Shown one piece after another: positions 36,206 through 47,453 of a DNA stretch of 64,000 bases; the first letter of the stretch is position 1, and the number at the start of each line of letters is the position of its first letter. Below the pieces are notes generated by a model. The model did not search any database. It saw only the letters and a list, made by a program, of their open reading frames with translations, and was not told where the DNA came from. Source of the stretch: Mikania micrantha (lineage: Eukaryota; Streptophyta; Magnoliopsida; Asterales; Asteraceae); NCBI GenBank assembly GCA_009363875.1, contig CM018696.1:92092215-92156214 (forward strand). The letters are read 5' to 3'. The translations under genes and the position numbers were made by a program.

Positions 36206-36479
36206 CATTGCCATTTCTAGGTTTTTTAATTTAATTTTTTAGGTTGTATTCTTCTTTTTTTTTTTGGTTGTATTTTTTTTATTTTAAATTTAATGAATCT
36301 TTTTTTATTTTATTAATATTATTACTATTATTATTATTTAAAAATAAGATTTGAAAATAGGGAAAAGTGGGAAAAAGTGGGACGACACCGTGCAAAATGA
36401 GGAAAAGTGAAGAAAACTGATGTGACGCTGATGTGGCAATATGAAAAAGTAGGGAAATGTGGGATGACTCCTAGTCCTC

Positions 36480-37347
36480 TTATAGTTTGGTAGGGTGAGA
36501 AGCATTTTTAACGACTCATAAACCGGCTCAAGCAAAACCAAGTAAGCTTATTTCATCACTCTTGAAACTAACCTGTCAAACTTTACGATTTTAGTTTTTG
36601 ACTTAAAATTTATGTTTTGCAAGTTTATTATCTTTTCCTACTTGTTATCATTATATATTTTCTACTTATTATTATTTTACAAAAACATTTTTCATAATTT
36701 CAGCTCAATATATATGGATTTTTGTTAGAAAAAAATAAAAAGTGCTTTTTTAGAATAAAAACTTATTTAGAGAATTTTGTGAAAAAATAAAATAAAATAA
36801 AATTGAACTCTGTTTGTTTTTTATGATAATTTACTTGATGTAAAAAACAAAACCAAAATTATTTATTTGATGTTTTTACTACGTTAATAGGACAAGTTAT
36901 ATGCCAATGTGGGACTAGCTAGTGCATTTTGTAGAGGCTTGCCTCTTACAATGAGAGGCTATGAGTTCTAACTCATGTAATGATGTAATTAGTTTGGAGT
37001 AGTTAGGAGGAGATAACCATTGTCGTTCAAAAAATATATAGGACAAGTTATCAAAGAAAAATAATATTAAATATTAAATATAATAATATTAAAAAATTGA
37101 AAAATTGAAAAAATAACTTTTGGAATGCCATATTAAAAGCATGCAAAAACATTATGTACTGGTAATCAGCGCTTCTCAAATAACGATAAATTATTATTAA
37201 TAAACAAATCTTAAAACAATAAATCTTCGGCTTGAAAAGGACTCAAAATTTACGACACTGACATGGCAAATTGGCAAGGAGGGACGGTAATTTTCTTGTT
37301 GCACCAAGAGGTGCCGTTACGGATCCCACTTGCCCACCTAATACACA
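36480..37347. other. intergenic DNA
   Basis: AT-rich. At 36905-37035 a passage (GAGGCTTGCCTCTTACAATG, then GAGTTCTAACTC) could be an old SINE, but no A/B box pair was convincing. No gene seen. Confidence 0.45.
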
Positions 37348-37551
37348 GGGGGCGGACCTAATAATTCAAGTGTCCCGGACGTACTCCGAAAAAAAGGCCT
37401 CTAGTGAATTATAAACTTGTGTTTTTTTGGTTTTGTATTTGGAGATATAAGTAAATATATATAATTTAAAAAAAAATTAAAATTTTTGTGCCCTTGCGAT
37501 AAATAGGCCATGGACGGAGGTCGGGTTTGCCCCTCCCCAGGGCCTCCCATG
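37348..37551 (+). repeat. GGGCGGACC repeat, copy 1
   Basis: It matches 38010-38210 almost throughout: CTAGTGAATTATAAACTTGT, TTTTGTATTTGGAGATATAA and CCTTGCGATAAATAGGCC are shared, as is a GGAGGTCGGGTTT...CCCCTCCC end. Non-coding. The GC-rich ends and AT-rich middle suggest a MITE. Confidence 0.7.
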
Positions 37552-37802
37552 CTAATACGTGTGGGCACAAATTAATTATGATTACAAAAATTAATTACAA
37601 TTAGGAAATATGTAATCGTTATTTGAAAGACAATCACATATATAGTCATGTAGCTGTAAGCATGTAGGTTCATAGTAAAAAGTATATATCATATGTCTTG
37701 ATCATTAAGTGAGTGAGTAAAAAGAATAAAAGTGGTATGAATTATTACTATTAGCTGGAATTAAAAAAAAAATGCTTCTTTAATCATACTTCATGTGAAA
37801 TC

Positions 37803-37950
37803 ACTCGCAAAGCTTGGCAGGGACGATCACCTCTTTTTTTCGTAGTATCACTTTTTCAGTCGGTAAGTTAATTTTTTTTATAGATATTGATTTCGTCACG
37901 TTTAAAATTTTCTTCCCCTCATTTAAACTTTTTCAAACTATGCGAGGTGA
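37803..37950 (+). repeat. dispersed repeat, copy 2 of 3
   Basis: Diverged relative of 24963-25095 and 38216-38395: AAAGCTTGGCAGGGACGATC, CCTCTTTTTTTCGTAGT and TTCTTCCCCTCATTTAAAC correspond to the equivalent positions. Confidence 0.4.
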
Positions 37951-38009
37951 GTAATCATAATAATTTTTTTCCTTCCACTTGATAATAATGCTCCTACGTC
38001 ATGGGCAAA

Positions 38010-38210
38010 GGCGGCCCTGAGAATTTAAGTTCCCTGGATTTACTGAGAAAAAAAGACCCCTAGTGAATTATAAACTTGTGTTTTTTCGGTTTTGTATTTG
38101 GAGATATAAGGAAATATATATAATTTAAAAACGATTTTTAAATTTTTTGTGTCCTTGCGATAAATAGGCCCTGGATGGAGGTCGGGTTTACCCCTCCCTA
38201 AAACCTCCCA
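38010..38210 (+). repeat. GGGCGGACC repeat, copy 2
   Basis: Second copy of 37348-37551, about 660 bp away and in the same orientation. It starts GGCGGCCCTGAGAATTTAAG, closer to the terminus of the nested element at 33951 than copy 1 is. Confidence 0.7.
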
Positions 38211-38215
38211 TGGTC

Positions 38216-38395
38216 AGGGGCGAAGCTTAATAGGGGCCAGGGGTGACCGTCCCTCCTCTCTTTTAGTCCGTAATGTTAGTTTTTCGGGCGAAATGTTATT
38301 TTTAGTTAAAAATCGCGGTTTCGCACTCTTGCTTGTTTTAAAATTTTCTCGCCCCACTCTCATTTTGTCCAAGCTCTGTCGGTGTCCTACTTGAC
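38216..38395 (+). repeat. dispersed repeat, copy 3 of 3
   Basis: Contains GGGGCGAAGCTTAATAGGGG, CCGTCCCTCCTCTCTTTTAG, TATTTTTAGTTAAAAATCG and TTTCTCGCCCCACTCTCATT, parallel to 24963-25095. It abuts the GGGCGGACC repeat. Confidence 0.5.
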
Positions 38396-38559
38396 ATATC
38401 AAATTAAAAGGCTTGTGATAACAAATAAACCAAATGACGTATGGCCTTAGAACAAACATCCAAGAATAGTGCGTCCAGAATTTGTAGAGTCCCCATGTGC
38501 AATATTATTCGGGAACATAAATTTGGATTGATGTAGAGATTCGTTAGTTGGTGTCAATG

Positions 38560-38790
38560 ATTAAGCGGGAGAACGTGGCGGAACATATATGAGCCATGTA
38601 TAGCCACGTCGGAAGCAAGCTCCTCCACGTACCACCTTAAAGATGACGTCAGTGGCCACCGAGTCATGGTGGTCCGTGGTCCTGACTCCTGCGAAACCCC
38701 GTCGCCACTCGATCTTGGTTTTGATCCCTATGCATGCTGGTTCACCATTCACGTCAACGGCACTGATTTGCATTCTTAACATTATTTTTT
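38560..38790. other. GC-richer island of unknown origin
   Basis: Clearly higher in GC than the flanks and open in two frames on opposite strands (88 codons minus from 38827; 69 codons plus from 38643). Neither translation matches a family I know. It may be a captured gene fragment. Confidence 0.3.
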
Positions 38791-38892
38791 TTTTGAACGG
38801 ATTAACATTATTTATATATACATGCATGATCGATAGTTCGATACATAAATAATATCGTACGTAACCTTATATTTGTTTGAAAGAACTATCCT

Positions 38893-39450
38893 CGCAAAAT
38901 GGGTGGGTCAGGTCGGATAATAATATAACATGTTAGAATGGGTTCGGGTTCGGGTCAGGATCAGTTTGAGTTTACACGAGTCGTGTTTAAAAAACATCAA
39001 TTTACTTTAAGTTAAAATAGGTTGCGAGTAAACAAATAGTTTATTTTTATAATATTTAATAATTTTATCGTCAAATATATCAATAATAATTCTTACCCAT
39101 TTGAATATATTCTATTATCATAGTTTTGGCATGGTTGTAAAAATCCCCGACCAGGCCTATTAATCGGTCGATTAATCGTTAGTCCCCTAAGGCCGACTAG
39201 GCCCGACTATCCGATTAGGCCGATTAGTTGGCCGATTAATCCCAAATAATCCCTAGTCCCCACCCCACCGACCGACTAGGGACTAGCGATTTCTACAACA
39301 TTGGTTTTTGGTTACTCATCTTGATTCGAATTGTGTTAAGGTGTTCTGCATATCAACTTGTTATATGTTATAATGTTACATACTTCAACTTTAAATACAA
39401 TAATTATACATCCAAACTAACTCATTTATTTTGATTTTAATCAATATGGT
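38893..39450 (+). repeat. dispersed repeat, copy 2, with an insertion
   Basis: Diverged copy of 9258-9650 in the same orientation. The match is interrupted by the element at 39134-39299 and resumes at GGTTACTCATCTTGA. Confidence 0.55.
39134..39299. mobile_element. 166-bp GC-rich MITE with GTTGTA(A/G)AAATC termini
   Basis: GTTGTAAAAATC (39134-39145) and the complement of GATTTCTACAAC (39288-39299) match at 11 of 12 bases. The interior consists of repeated CCGACTAGG/CCGATTA words. It interrupts a repeat whose other copy (9258-9650) lacks it, which supports its being an insertion. Confidence 0.65.
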
Positions 39451-39576
39451 TTGGTCACTTTGGTGGAAAGAAGTATTTGTTTCATTTTATATATCTAATT
39501 GTGTACCCATTTTCATCATAACGACGCTTAACAGGACCCTTTGAGAAACACAAGTTGTTTTATATAAGTAGTATGT

Positions 39577-40754
39577 GTTTGGTTTGGTTTGAAAGAATAA
39601 CTAATGAAATTGGTTTTGAGCATCAAAATAAATGTATTTTGACCGACTTTTAACCAAAATAGTTTTAGACATTGACCAAAAAACTAATAAGAGCTGATGG
39701 GTCGTCGACGCCGACAAAACTAATAATAGTTTTTGGCTCATTTGTTATTAATTAATTAATTGTATGATTACTTTTATATGTATTTATAATTATATATTTC
39801 ATTATATGACGTAATATTAATTTTTATTGATTCAATAATATCAAGTCTCTCATGAACTTAATTTATTTACACTTCTAACTATTAGGGGTTGTTTGTTTAC
39901 CATTTAATGGAACTATTCGACACTTGACAATTCAGTATTTATATATTTTTTCGGAAAACAAATTAATTAGTAAGATAACGTCAAATACCAGCAGATCGTA
40001 ATTTGAAAAATATAACAAAAACAATTTTACCAAACTAGTGTTTAGGAGAAACTATTTATCAAAATAGTGTTTCTTAAAAGTTATTTAATAAATAATGAGT
40101 AATTGTTTACATGGTCATTGTTATTTGTTAATATTTCACTTTTAGTCTCTAGATTTCATAAATTATCTATATGGTCCCAATCTTTAAACATTTATAACAT
40201 GTACAATGTTTAATTAGCTCACTCACCAAATTACTCTCACATGTTTAACCAAATTACCATAACCTATGGACTGTATGCATTACAAATGTTTACGTTTTGG
40301 CCCATATGCGTAATATATGAAACCTTGTACCAAAAGTGAAATAATCACATCGACCATTTGGTCCATTTTGACAATAAACTGTTAAATAATTGATTAAAAA
40401 ACATGACAAAAACACCATTTTAGTAAATAGTTTTCCGATTTTAGTAAAAAAAAAAAACTCGATGATCAAGGCTGACACGGTCAACCGAAGGAAAGGAACG
40501 TCGTCCGTTGTAAGGCCATAATGCAGTACGCTTGTTCAACTTAAAGTGTTGGAAAATGAAAATCCCAATTTTCCCTGGGTCACGCGATTTACATCCCTCA
40601 TGTTGACCGTAAGACCGGTCGGTGAGAGGCGCCTAATGGTGGCGTTTATCATTTTTTTTTTTGAAAATGAAAATCACACTATCTTAACATAATATATGTT
40701 GAAGAAGGTGTTAGCTACCTTATACCAAAGGAAAAGTGTAAAGTTAGTCATTTG
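39577..40754 (+). repeat. 1.18-kb direct repeat, copy A
   Basis: Near-identical to 45073-46250 from GTTTGGTTTGGTTTGAAAG to AAAGTTAGTCATTTG. Visible differences are a few substitutions and small indels in simple repeats (TTAATTAAT run; a 9-10 bp AATTTTCCCT duplication in copy B). Non-coding. Copy A ends directly in the truncated copia gag. Confidence 0.92.
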
Positions 40755-41568
40755 CATAGTGACCATCAGTTCTGCAAAGTTGACAATGAGGGGGTCGTCG
40801 ACCCCGACCACGACCTGCACCACGACTACGGCCACGACCACGATTAGAGTAAGAGGAACCAGAGTTAGAGCGGGAGAAGTTACTAGAACGAGATTGTTGA
40901 GCCGTGAAGGCAACCGAAGGCTGTTGCTGACCATGGAGAGTTTGCATAAAGGTTTCCTGATTTTCGGTTTTGGCTAAAAGATCACGGAAAGAGGCTGTTT
41001 CAAGAGCTCGGTGAGTTGTGGAAAAATGCTCATAGGAAGGACCAAGACCGCATAGAAACCAATGGCACTTGTCGGTTTCAGAAACAGGATGACCGATGGC
41101 AGCAAGTTGGTCACAAATGGCTTTGAATTTTTTACCAAACTCAGCAACAGTGGATGAGCCTTTTTGTAAGAGACGCAGGTTATCACGAAGGGTATGCATA
41201 CGTTCAGTGGAACGGTGACTGTAGGCGCTCTCCAAGGCAAGCCAGATTTGACGAGCCGTGGAAAGGCCAATAACTTCAGACATGGCTTCTTCAGAAAGAG
41301 ACGATTGGATGAGCAAACGGGCTGTTTGGTCATCGGCAGTCCAAGAGGCGTAAGCAGGATTGGGAGATGATTTGTCATCTACAGTGAGGGTTTCGGTTGG
41401 GATTAATTTTGAACCATCAATGTGGCCAAGTAAATTTTGGAGGGATAAGACAAGGGTAATCTGTTGACTCCAAGCAAGATAATTTGAGGAGGTAAGTTTG
41501 TGTGGGATAAAGTGAAGGAGAGAATGGAGAGATGGGGTGGTGGGTGTCGAAGCAGAAGAAGAAGTCAT
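40745..41568 (-). pseudogene. Ty1/copia gag, truncated at its 3' end
   Basis: The ORF starts ATG at 41568 (MTSSSASTPTTPSLHSLLHF) and runs about 274 codons. The N-terminal part has LTSSNYLAWSQQI, the middle has GHPVSETDKCHWFLCGLGPS and TASFRDLLAKTE (UBN2-type gag). The end has an Arg/Gly-rich stretch and the first half of a CCHC zinc knuckle (CQLCRTDGHYAND). The frame then meets a stop at the junction with the 1.18-kb repeat. The last Cys of the knuckle, and all of protease, integrase, reverse transcriptase and RNase H, are missing. Confidence 0.9.
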
Positions 41569-41611
41569 GGACGCCAGTTAGGGTTAGGAAGAAGAAGAGG
41601 ATCGCCTTTTT

Positions 41612-41622
41612 GGCTGATACCA
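41612..41622 (-). other. copia primer-binding site
   Basis: TGGTATCAGCC on the minus strand, directly after the LTR end CATTACA. It matches the initiator-Met tRNA 3' end complement used by most plant copia elements (TGGTATCAGAGC) except near its end. Confidence 0.75.
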
Positions 41623-41753
41623 TGTAATGACTCAATCTCCTTTAATATTATTCACCAAGAATGATACAATAAATAGAGATACAAAATACCTATTCTAGGA
41701 AATGAAATAATACAAATTAATACAATAATTACTAGCCATATATTGGTAAATCA
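41623..41753 (-). mobile_element. 131-bp 5' LTR of the copia fragment
   Basis: Read on the minus strand it begins TGATTTACCAATATATGG and ends GAGTCATTACA, giving the TG...CA ends of an LTR. It lies immediately upstream of the primer-binding site. It contains a TATTGTATTAATTTGTA AT-rich core. The partner 3' LTR is not present in the window. LTRs this short are known in compact copia families. Confidence 0.65.
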
Positions 41754-44395
41754 ATTGCTTGTTTTACGGTAGACTATTAATTGCAACTTGCCATGGTCAT
41801 GGATCCATCTAACTGAACACATTTCAAACAACTCTGTAAAATTAGAAAAATAGTAAGCATTTGACATAATTAATATGAAAAAAAAAATGATTAAAGACCA
41901 TCATATCATACCCAATTGTAACATAACTTGGAATTCTATATGAATATTATGCAATATCTTCAACTCCCAATCTAAATTGTAACATAATTTGGAAGTCTAA
42001 ATGAATATAAGCTGCAAGATTTGTTTGAAAACCTTATGCATACTTATGATCAATTTGCATACTCTTTCAAAGCATTTATACAATACAAGTATCAAATTAC
42101 AAAGAGATATGCAATTGTGAAGGATGCATGTTATATTATATACCTGGGCAGGAAACTTATATTCTCCTTTGCACTTATTGTCCTCCAATGCAGTTGGATA
42201 AAAGTTGGAACCACCAAAAATTGTTGCCTACAAAATAATTTATTAAGATAAGAAAACCCATCAACACCAAGAGACAAACAACATGTTCCAAAGATGAAAA
42301 ATAGATAAAAAGTTTAAAGTTTATACTCTTGGGAAGAATTCAAGTGATCAATTCATATAAGTTGTCACCTAAACTACACATACTAATAGGAAGAAAGTTG
42401 ATAGAACTAAGAAACACAGGAGGTCATATATCATGATTTTTTTTTGGAACGGATTGGAACATAAAAAGCATATGAAAATATTTAAAATGCAGGAGTCACA
42501 ATTATATAAAATCCATAATAATTGGAACAATAGTAAATAGTCCAATCTCGACTAACATTGGGAATTTTAGACTGCTTTAAACATAGTATTATCAAACAAC
42601 GTGGATCTATGACTAATTCTTGATTTAGTCCTAAAATACGTGAAATTTTAAGATGCAATTATTTTACCAGGTATGCCCTCCCATACAAGAAAACATAGAC
42701 TTGTAAAATTGTAATCTGCATCCCAAAAACAAATATGAATTGCAAAGAATGGTGACATAAGGAAATGAAAATGCATCAAAAAATATTTAAAGAAATATCA
42801 AGTAACCAGAAGATGTAAAGTAGAAAGAGAACATTATAAAAAGAGTCAAAGAGTTGACCATCTGTGTACACAACCCTGTTCAAAATTGCTTCACATTTAA
42901 ACAGGAAAATTAAACAAACATTTATTTCAAAAGAAAAGACGCTTACATTCCTCGGCAAATTGATAAAAGCACTCAAATAGCTCCCATTATCCAACTTAAT
43001 TCCTTGTTTTAAACCTAAGCCTAACAAAAACAACTGCAAGTTCAGTTGATTCAAGATACAAAAAAAGAATGAGTATACTATACATGAAGCATTGACTACC
43101 AGAATGAAACATAAATAAAATTTAATACACCAATTCATGTAGAAATCTATGATGAATACTGCCATCCACTTGCAAAAAAACAAATAATTATGAGAATGTT
43201 TTAATAACTGCATAGTATTTTTTTCTTTCAAGTATTTATCATTTGTTGTTCTATGTCAAAAAGCTAACAATCCTTATAGCAAACTATATGAAGGAGATAT
43301 GTATGACATATGTAGCAAAGAAAAATGTAAAATAAACAAAAAATTGCACTTTATATCAAATTTTTCTATTTCAACATAAATGGTTATTCTTGAAGCTTTG
43401 TTGCATATACCATCCTACTGTTTGCTGAATAGATCATTTGCCTTAAAATAAAACATGTGAGATGATTAATTAACTTAAAGAACACATCCATCTTGGTCCT
43501 CTTATCCACCCAAATTTCCATAAGCATGTGATATTAGATTTTTATATAGCTCATTAGTTTATAGAAAACAATCAATTTTCAAAAATATAGATGTAATTTA
43601 TAGCTTACTTTTGGTTGATTTTGTTGAGTTCTTACTTCTTATGTCATAAAAGCCACTAAATAAACTAAATAATAACTAAATGACACTGCCAAAAAAATTT
43701 AACCACTAAATAAACTAATTAAACACTAAGAACCAGTGTCGAGATTCTTTTCTTCCCTGTTCTTGGCTCCTGGCATGTGTCTTTGCAAATAAATCCTAGC
43801 CCTGCCAAAACATGTAATGGATTTTTAAAAATTCTAACAAAATATTCATAAATTACTAAAAACACATCAAATTCTAACAATAACACTTATCATCATCTTC
43901 ACATCAAAATCAAATTCTCAAATTGGGTTTCAAAATCTAAGTAAGAAATCTAAATCTAAATCAATGAACATAAAAATGTTCGAGCATCAAAGTATAGTAA
44001 CAGAAAATAAAAATCTACAGAACTTAAAAGATTAGCATGATTTGAACTATGAATCGGTGAAAAAAAGCATAATCTAACTTTCAAAAGGGAATGAAGAAAT
44101 CGAACACAGCTATTGAAGGCTTTTATGTCGTTTGAGGGTCGTTCGTAGGTGGTTGCAGATGCAACACATTCGACTTTTGACCTTCTCGTTTTCGTTTGAG
44201 TCTTTACACAGACGAACATATGCGAAACTTTGAAATGAGAAGATGTGTATAATTCCCAGAAGAAGATCAAAGGAAACTTGAGAAAGAGAACGACGTGAGG
44301 AGCTAGGGTTTGTAACTCTTGTATTCGAATTGAATCCACTTGAAACTTGTATGCAGTTTGATAAAACGATAAAATAGGAACAGAATACACTGTTA
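41754..44395 (-). pseudogene. chain of exon-like segments, gene unidentified
   Basis: Four minus-strand segments with AG and GT borders can be joined, all in phase 0: 43033-42947 (29 codons, contains KLDNGSYLSAFINLPRN), 42715-42668 (16 codons, ITILQVYVFLYGRAYL), 42227-42144 (28 codons, ATIFGGSNFYPTALEDNK) and 41833-41777 (ends SMTMASCN, then stop). The second resembles a callose synthase segment (VYVFLYGRxYL); I cannot name the others. Upstream, 44390-44090 is GC-richer and reads like a 5' leader (AAACCCTAGCTCCTCACG). It may be a captured gene fragment or a decayed gene. No long ORF exists. Confidence 0.35.
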
Positions 44396-44399
44396 TTAT

Positions 44400-45069
44400 T
44401 AAAAATTAATTTTAAAATTTTAAATTATAGTTGATATATGATTCACATGTGGCAAATTTAAGTTTAGAATTGATGTAGTAATGAGACCACTCCCATCCAC
44501 AACCAACCAACCAAAACTATTCCATAAAATATTAATTTCTCTCTCTTTCATATATACAACCAACCAAACTTAATTTTTTCACTCTCATTTACAACCAACC
44601 CAAACCAACCTAATTTTCACTAACTAAATATTGCTTTATGTTTATTTTTATTTAATTAAAAATAATTATTTTAATTAGAAAATATAAATTATTATTTTAA
44701 TAAAATAACTAAAAATTTTAAAATTATTTTACTTTATATAATTTTTAAATTTTAGTTTTTGGTTATGTAACTTTTAAATTTCACTTGCTTATGTAATTTT
44801 TTAGTTTTAGTTTTAATTTATGTAATTAGTTTTAATCTATATTTATAAATGTGGAATATGTAATCTCCAACCAACCAAGGGTTGGTGGAGCAAACAGATT
44901 GTTGGATTTAATTGTTTTTTTAATTTTTTTTCCACTTTTGAACGACCGAACGGAGCATTTGTTTGTCGATGGGCGTGGTCTGAGATGTGTCAAATTTAAG
45001 AATAAGGTTGATGTAGTGATGACACATAAGCAAAAAAATCTTTCTTTATTATAAAAGTATAGATATAGA
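44400..45069 (-). mobile_element. AT-rich DNA ending in a Helitron-like 5' terminus
   Basis: On the minus strand from 45069 the sequence reads TCTATATCTATACTTTTATA, then AATAAAGAAAG and GTGTCATCAC. It closely resembles the 5' end of the Helitron at 25884. Copy B of the 1.18-kb repeat begins right after it. The matching CTAG/hairpin end was not found, so how far the element reaches is unknown. GGCAAATTTAAG...TTGATGTAGTAATGA (44451-44483) recurs near 44988-45020. Confidence 0.45.
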
Positions 45070-45072
45070 TAT

Positions 45073-46250
45073 GTTTGGTTTGGTTTGAAAGAATAACTAA
45101 TGAAATTGGTTTTGAGCATCAAAATAAATGTATTTTGACCGACTTTTAACCAAAATAGTTTCAGACATTGACCAAAAAACTAATAAGAGCTGATGGGTCG
45201 TCGTCGCCGACAAAACTAATAATAGTTTTTGGCTCATTTGTTATTAATTAATTAATTAATTAATTGTATGATTACTTTTATATGTATTTATAATTATATA
45301 TTTCATATATGACGTAATATTTATTTTTATTGATATCAAGTCTCTCATGAACTTAATTATATACACTTCTAACTATCAGGGGTTGTTTGTTTACCTTTTA
45401 ATGGAACTATTCAACACTTAACTATTCAGCATTTATATATTTTTTGAAAAACAAATTAATTAGTAAGAGAACGTCAAATACCAGCCGATCGTAATTTGAA
45501 AAATATAACAAAAACAATTTTACCAAACTAGTGTTTAGGGGAAACTATTTATCAAAATAGTGTTTCTTAAAAGTTATTTAATAAATAATGAGTAATTGTT
45601 TACATGGTCATTGTTATTTGTTAATATTTCACTTTTAGTCTCTAGATTTCATAAATTATCTATGTGGTCCCAATCTTTAAACATTTATAACATGTACAAT
45701 GTTTAATTAGCTCACTAAACAAATTACTCTCACATGCTTAACCAAATTACCATAACCTATAGGCTGTATGCATTACAAATATTTACGTTTTGGCCCATAT
45801 ATGTAATATATGAAACCTTGTACCAAAAGTGAAATAATCACATCGACCATTTGGTCCATTTTGACAACAAACTGTTAAATAATTGATTAAAAAACATGAC
45901 AAAAACACCATTTTAGTAAATAGTTTTCCAAAAACACTATTTTAGTAATGATCAAGGCTGACACGGTCAACCGTAGGAAAGGAACGTCGTCCGTTGTAAG
46001 GCCATAATGCAGTACGCTTGTTCAACTTAAAGTGTTGGAAAATGAAAATCCCAATTTTCCCTAATTTTCCCTAGGTCACGCGATTTACCTCCTTCATGTT
46101 GGCCGTGGGACCGGTCGGTGAGAGGCGCCTAATGGTGGCGTTTATCATTTTTTTTTTTGAAAATGAAAATCACACTATCTTAACATAATATATGTTGAAG
46201 AAGGTGTTAGCTACCTTATACCAGAGGAAAAGTGTAAAGTTAGTCATTTG
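45073..46250 (+). repeat. 1.18-kb direct repeat, copy B
   Basis: Second copy of 39577-40754. It ends at TAGTCATTTG and is then followed by unrelated DNA, whereas copy A continues into gag. Both copies contain the 80-bp block also seen at 503-586. Confidence 0.92.
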
Positions 46251-47453
46251 GTGTGATTAGTGAAGAAGATGTACACTATCCTCAATTAGTGAAGTGCAAT
46301 CCACATAATATTTTTTAAAAATTTACGAATCATGTAGTCAATATGAAATTTTTGAATTTCAGTTATAAATTGTAACCGACAATCCAGACCAATTTGACTT
46401 TAATCATTTAGTGAGTGGTTCAATCTAGTTTATACCAACTAAAAACGGTTGCAAATGATTCGCTAGTGATTTAAAATAATAATCATTAAGCTCAAACTAA
46501 ACACCCCTATAAGATACAATAAAAACTAATTTTTAAAAAGATTCCAGCTTGCCCATTTGACCCATGAAATGTTGGATTATGCTTTGCTAAGAATCAAATC
46601 GTAATTGATTCTTAAGGAACATATTCTGTCAATGAGTTATTTCTTCCTCTAATAGTTTTTGGACCATTTTATCAAGTTAAACACACATCTATAGGACCTT
46701 TTGTTGAGATAAAAAATCTTTTTGGAACTGTTCCTTACAAAAGTTCAATCATTGTAGAATCAAGTTTATTCCAATTTCTTGATTGATACATATCACACGC
46801 TTTAGAGTACACATTTTCAACATCATCACTATTGTTATAAAAAATTAAACAATCAAAATAACGTTTGAGTTCTGTTTTATTCATCTTAATACTTCTTTTA
46901 AGTTGATTTTTTTTTTAATTAACAATGGGCTATCATGATACCAAGTTTGCTTTATTCAAAATTTTAACCAAGAGCCTAATAATTACTTGTATACTTGCCG
47001 AGAGAACATAGCATGGTTACCTAACCCACCCGTACAGGAGAATACCCACAACTAGAAAAACTCTTATTCAACAAAGTTAAACAAGCGCACTGCTGTGACT
47101 TGTAAATCTGTCAAGAAAACAACATGAAAGAAACAAATGACTTTAATTTTGACCATAGCAAGCGAGTGAAACTTTTGTTGCCTGTAGTGATTTATTGGGT
47201 CTTAAAAAGAATCTGATATAAACTTCGAACACATAAATCATCACAAGCAGGCCGTAATAAAAACATTTTTCAAGATATAACTATACTTGGAACAGATAAT
47301 ATCAAAATGAAACTAGAGAAAGAACGTATAGTGGATTCTATTACACTTGTTCTCTAAATCCTAAGATGACTACTGTTTGTGGGAAAATTAGAACAAGTAT
47401 ATTCTGTTTTGTGACCTGTTAAAAACCAAACAAAATGAGAAGAAAAAAAAGGA
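46251..47453. other. 3' flank of the F-box gene and spacer
   Basis: No gene recognised. The right part (about 47100-47453) is the likely 3'UTR side of the F-box gene on the minus strand. No repeat boundaries seen. Confidence 0.5.

Larger units (their letters stand above)
33869..36479 (+). mobile_element. decayed PIF/Harbinger element carrying only ORF1
   Basis: The left end GGCCACACGGAGT (33869-33881) and the right end (complement GAGGACTAGGAGT, ending 36479) match at 8 of 13 positions. Both are flanked by TTA (33866-33868, 36480-36482). The right ~250 bp parallels the intact MITE at 25103-25621. Of the two usual Harbinger genes only the Myb/SANT-type ORF1 remains, broken; no DDE transposase is seen. 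A further insertion occupies 33951-34571. The element should not be able to move by itself. Confidence 0.72.

Noticed and set aside
40696..40977. Plus-strand ORF with a Thr-rich repeat
   Set aside because: It is the antisense shadow of the Arg/Gly-rich part of the copia gag.
42776..43231. 151-codon minus-strand ORF as a membrane protein
   Set aside because: The Phe/Leu/Ile richness follows from AT-rich DNA, and the frame runs through an intron-like stretch; only the short exon-like part was kept.
39577..46250. Complete LTR retrotransposon with 1.18-kb LTRs
   Set aside because: No primer-binding site or polypurine tract next to the repeats, no CA end, no matching target duplication, and the gag inside has its own 131-bp LTR.
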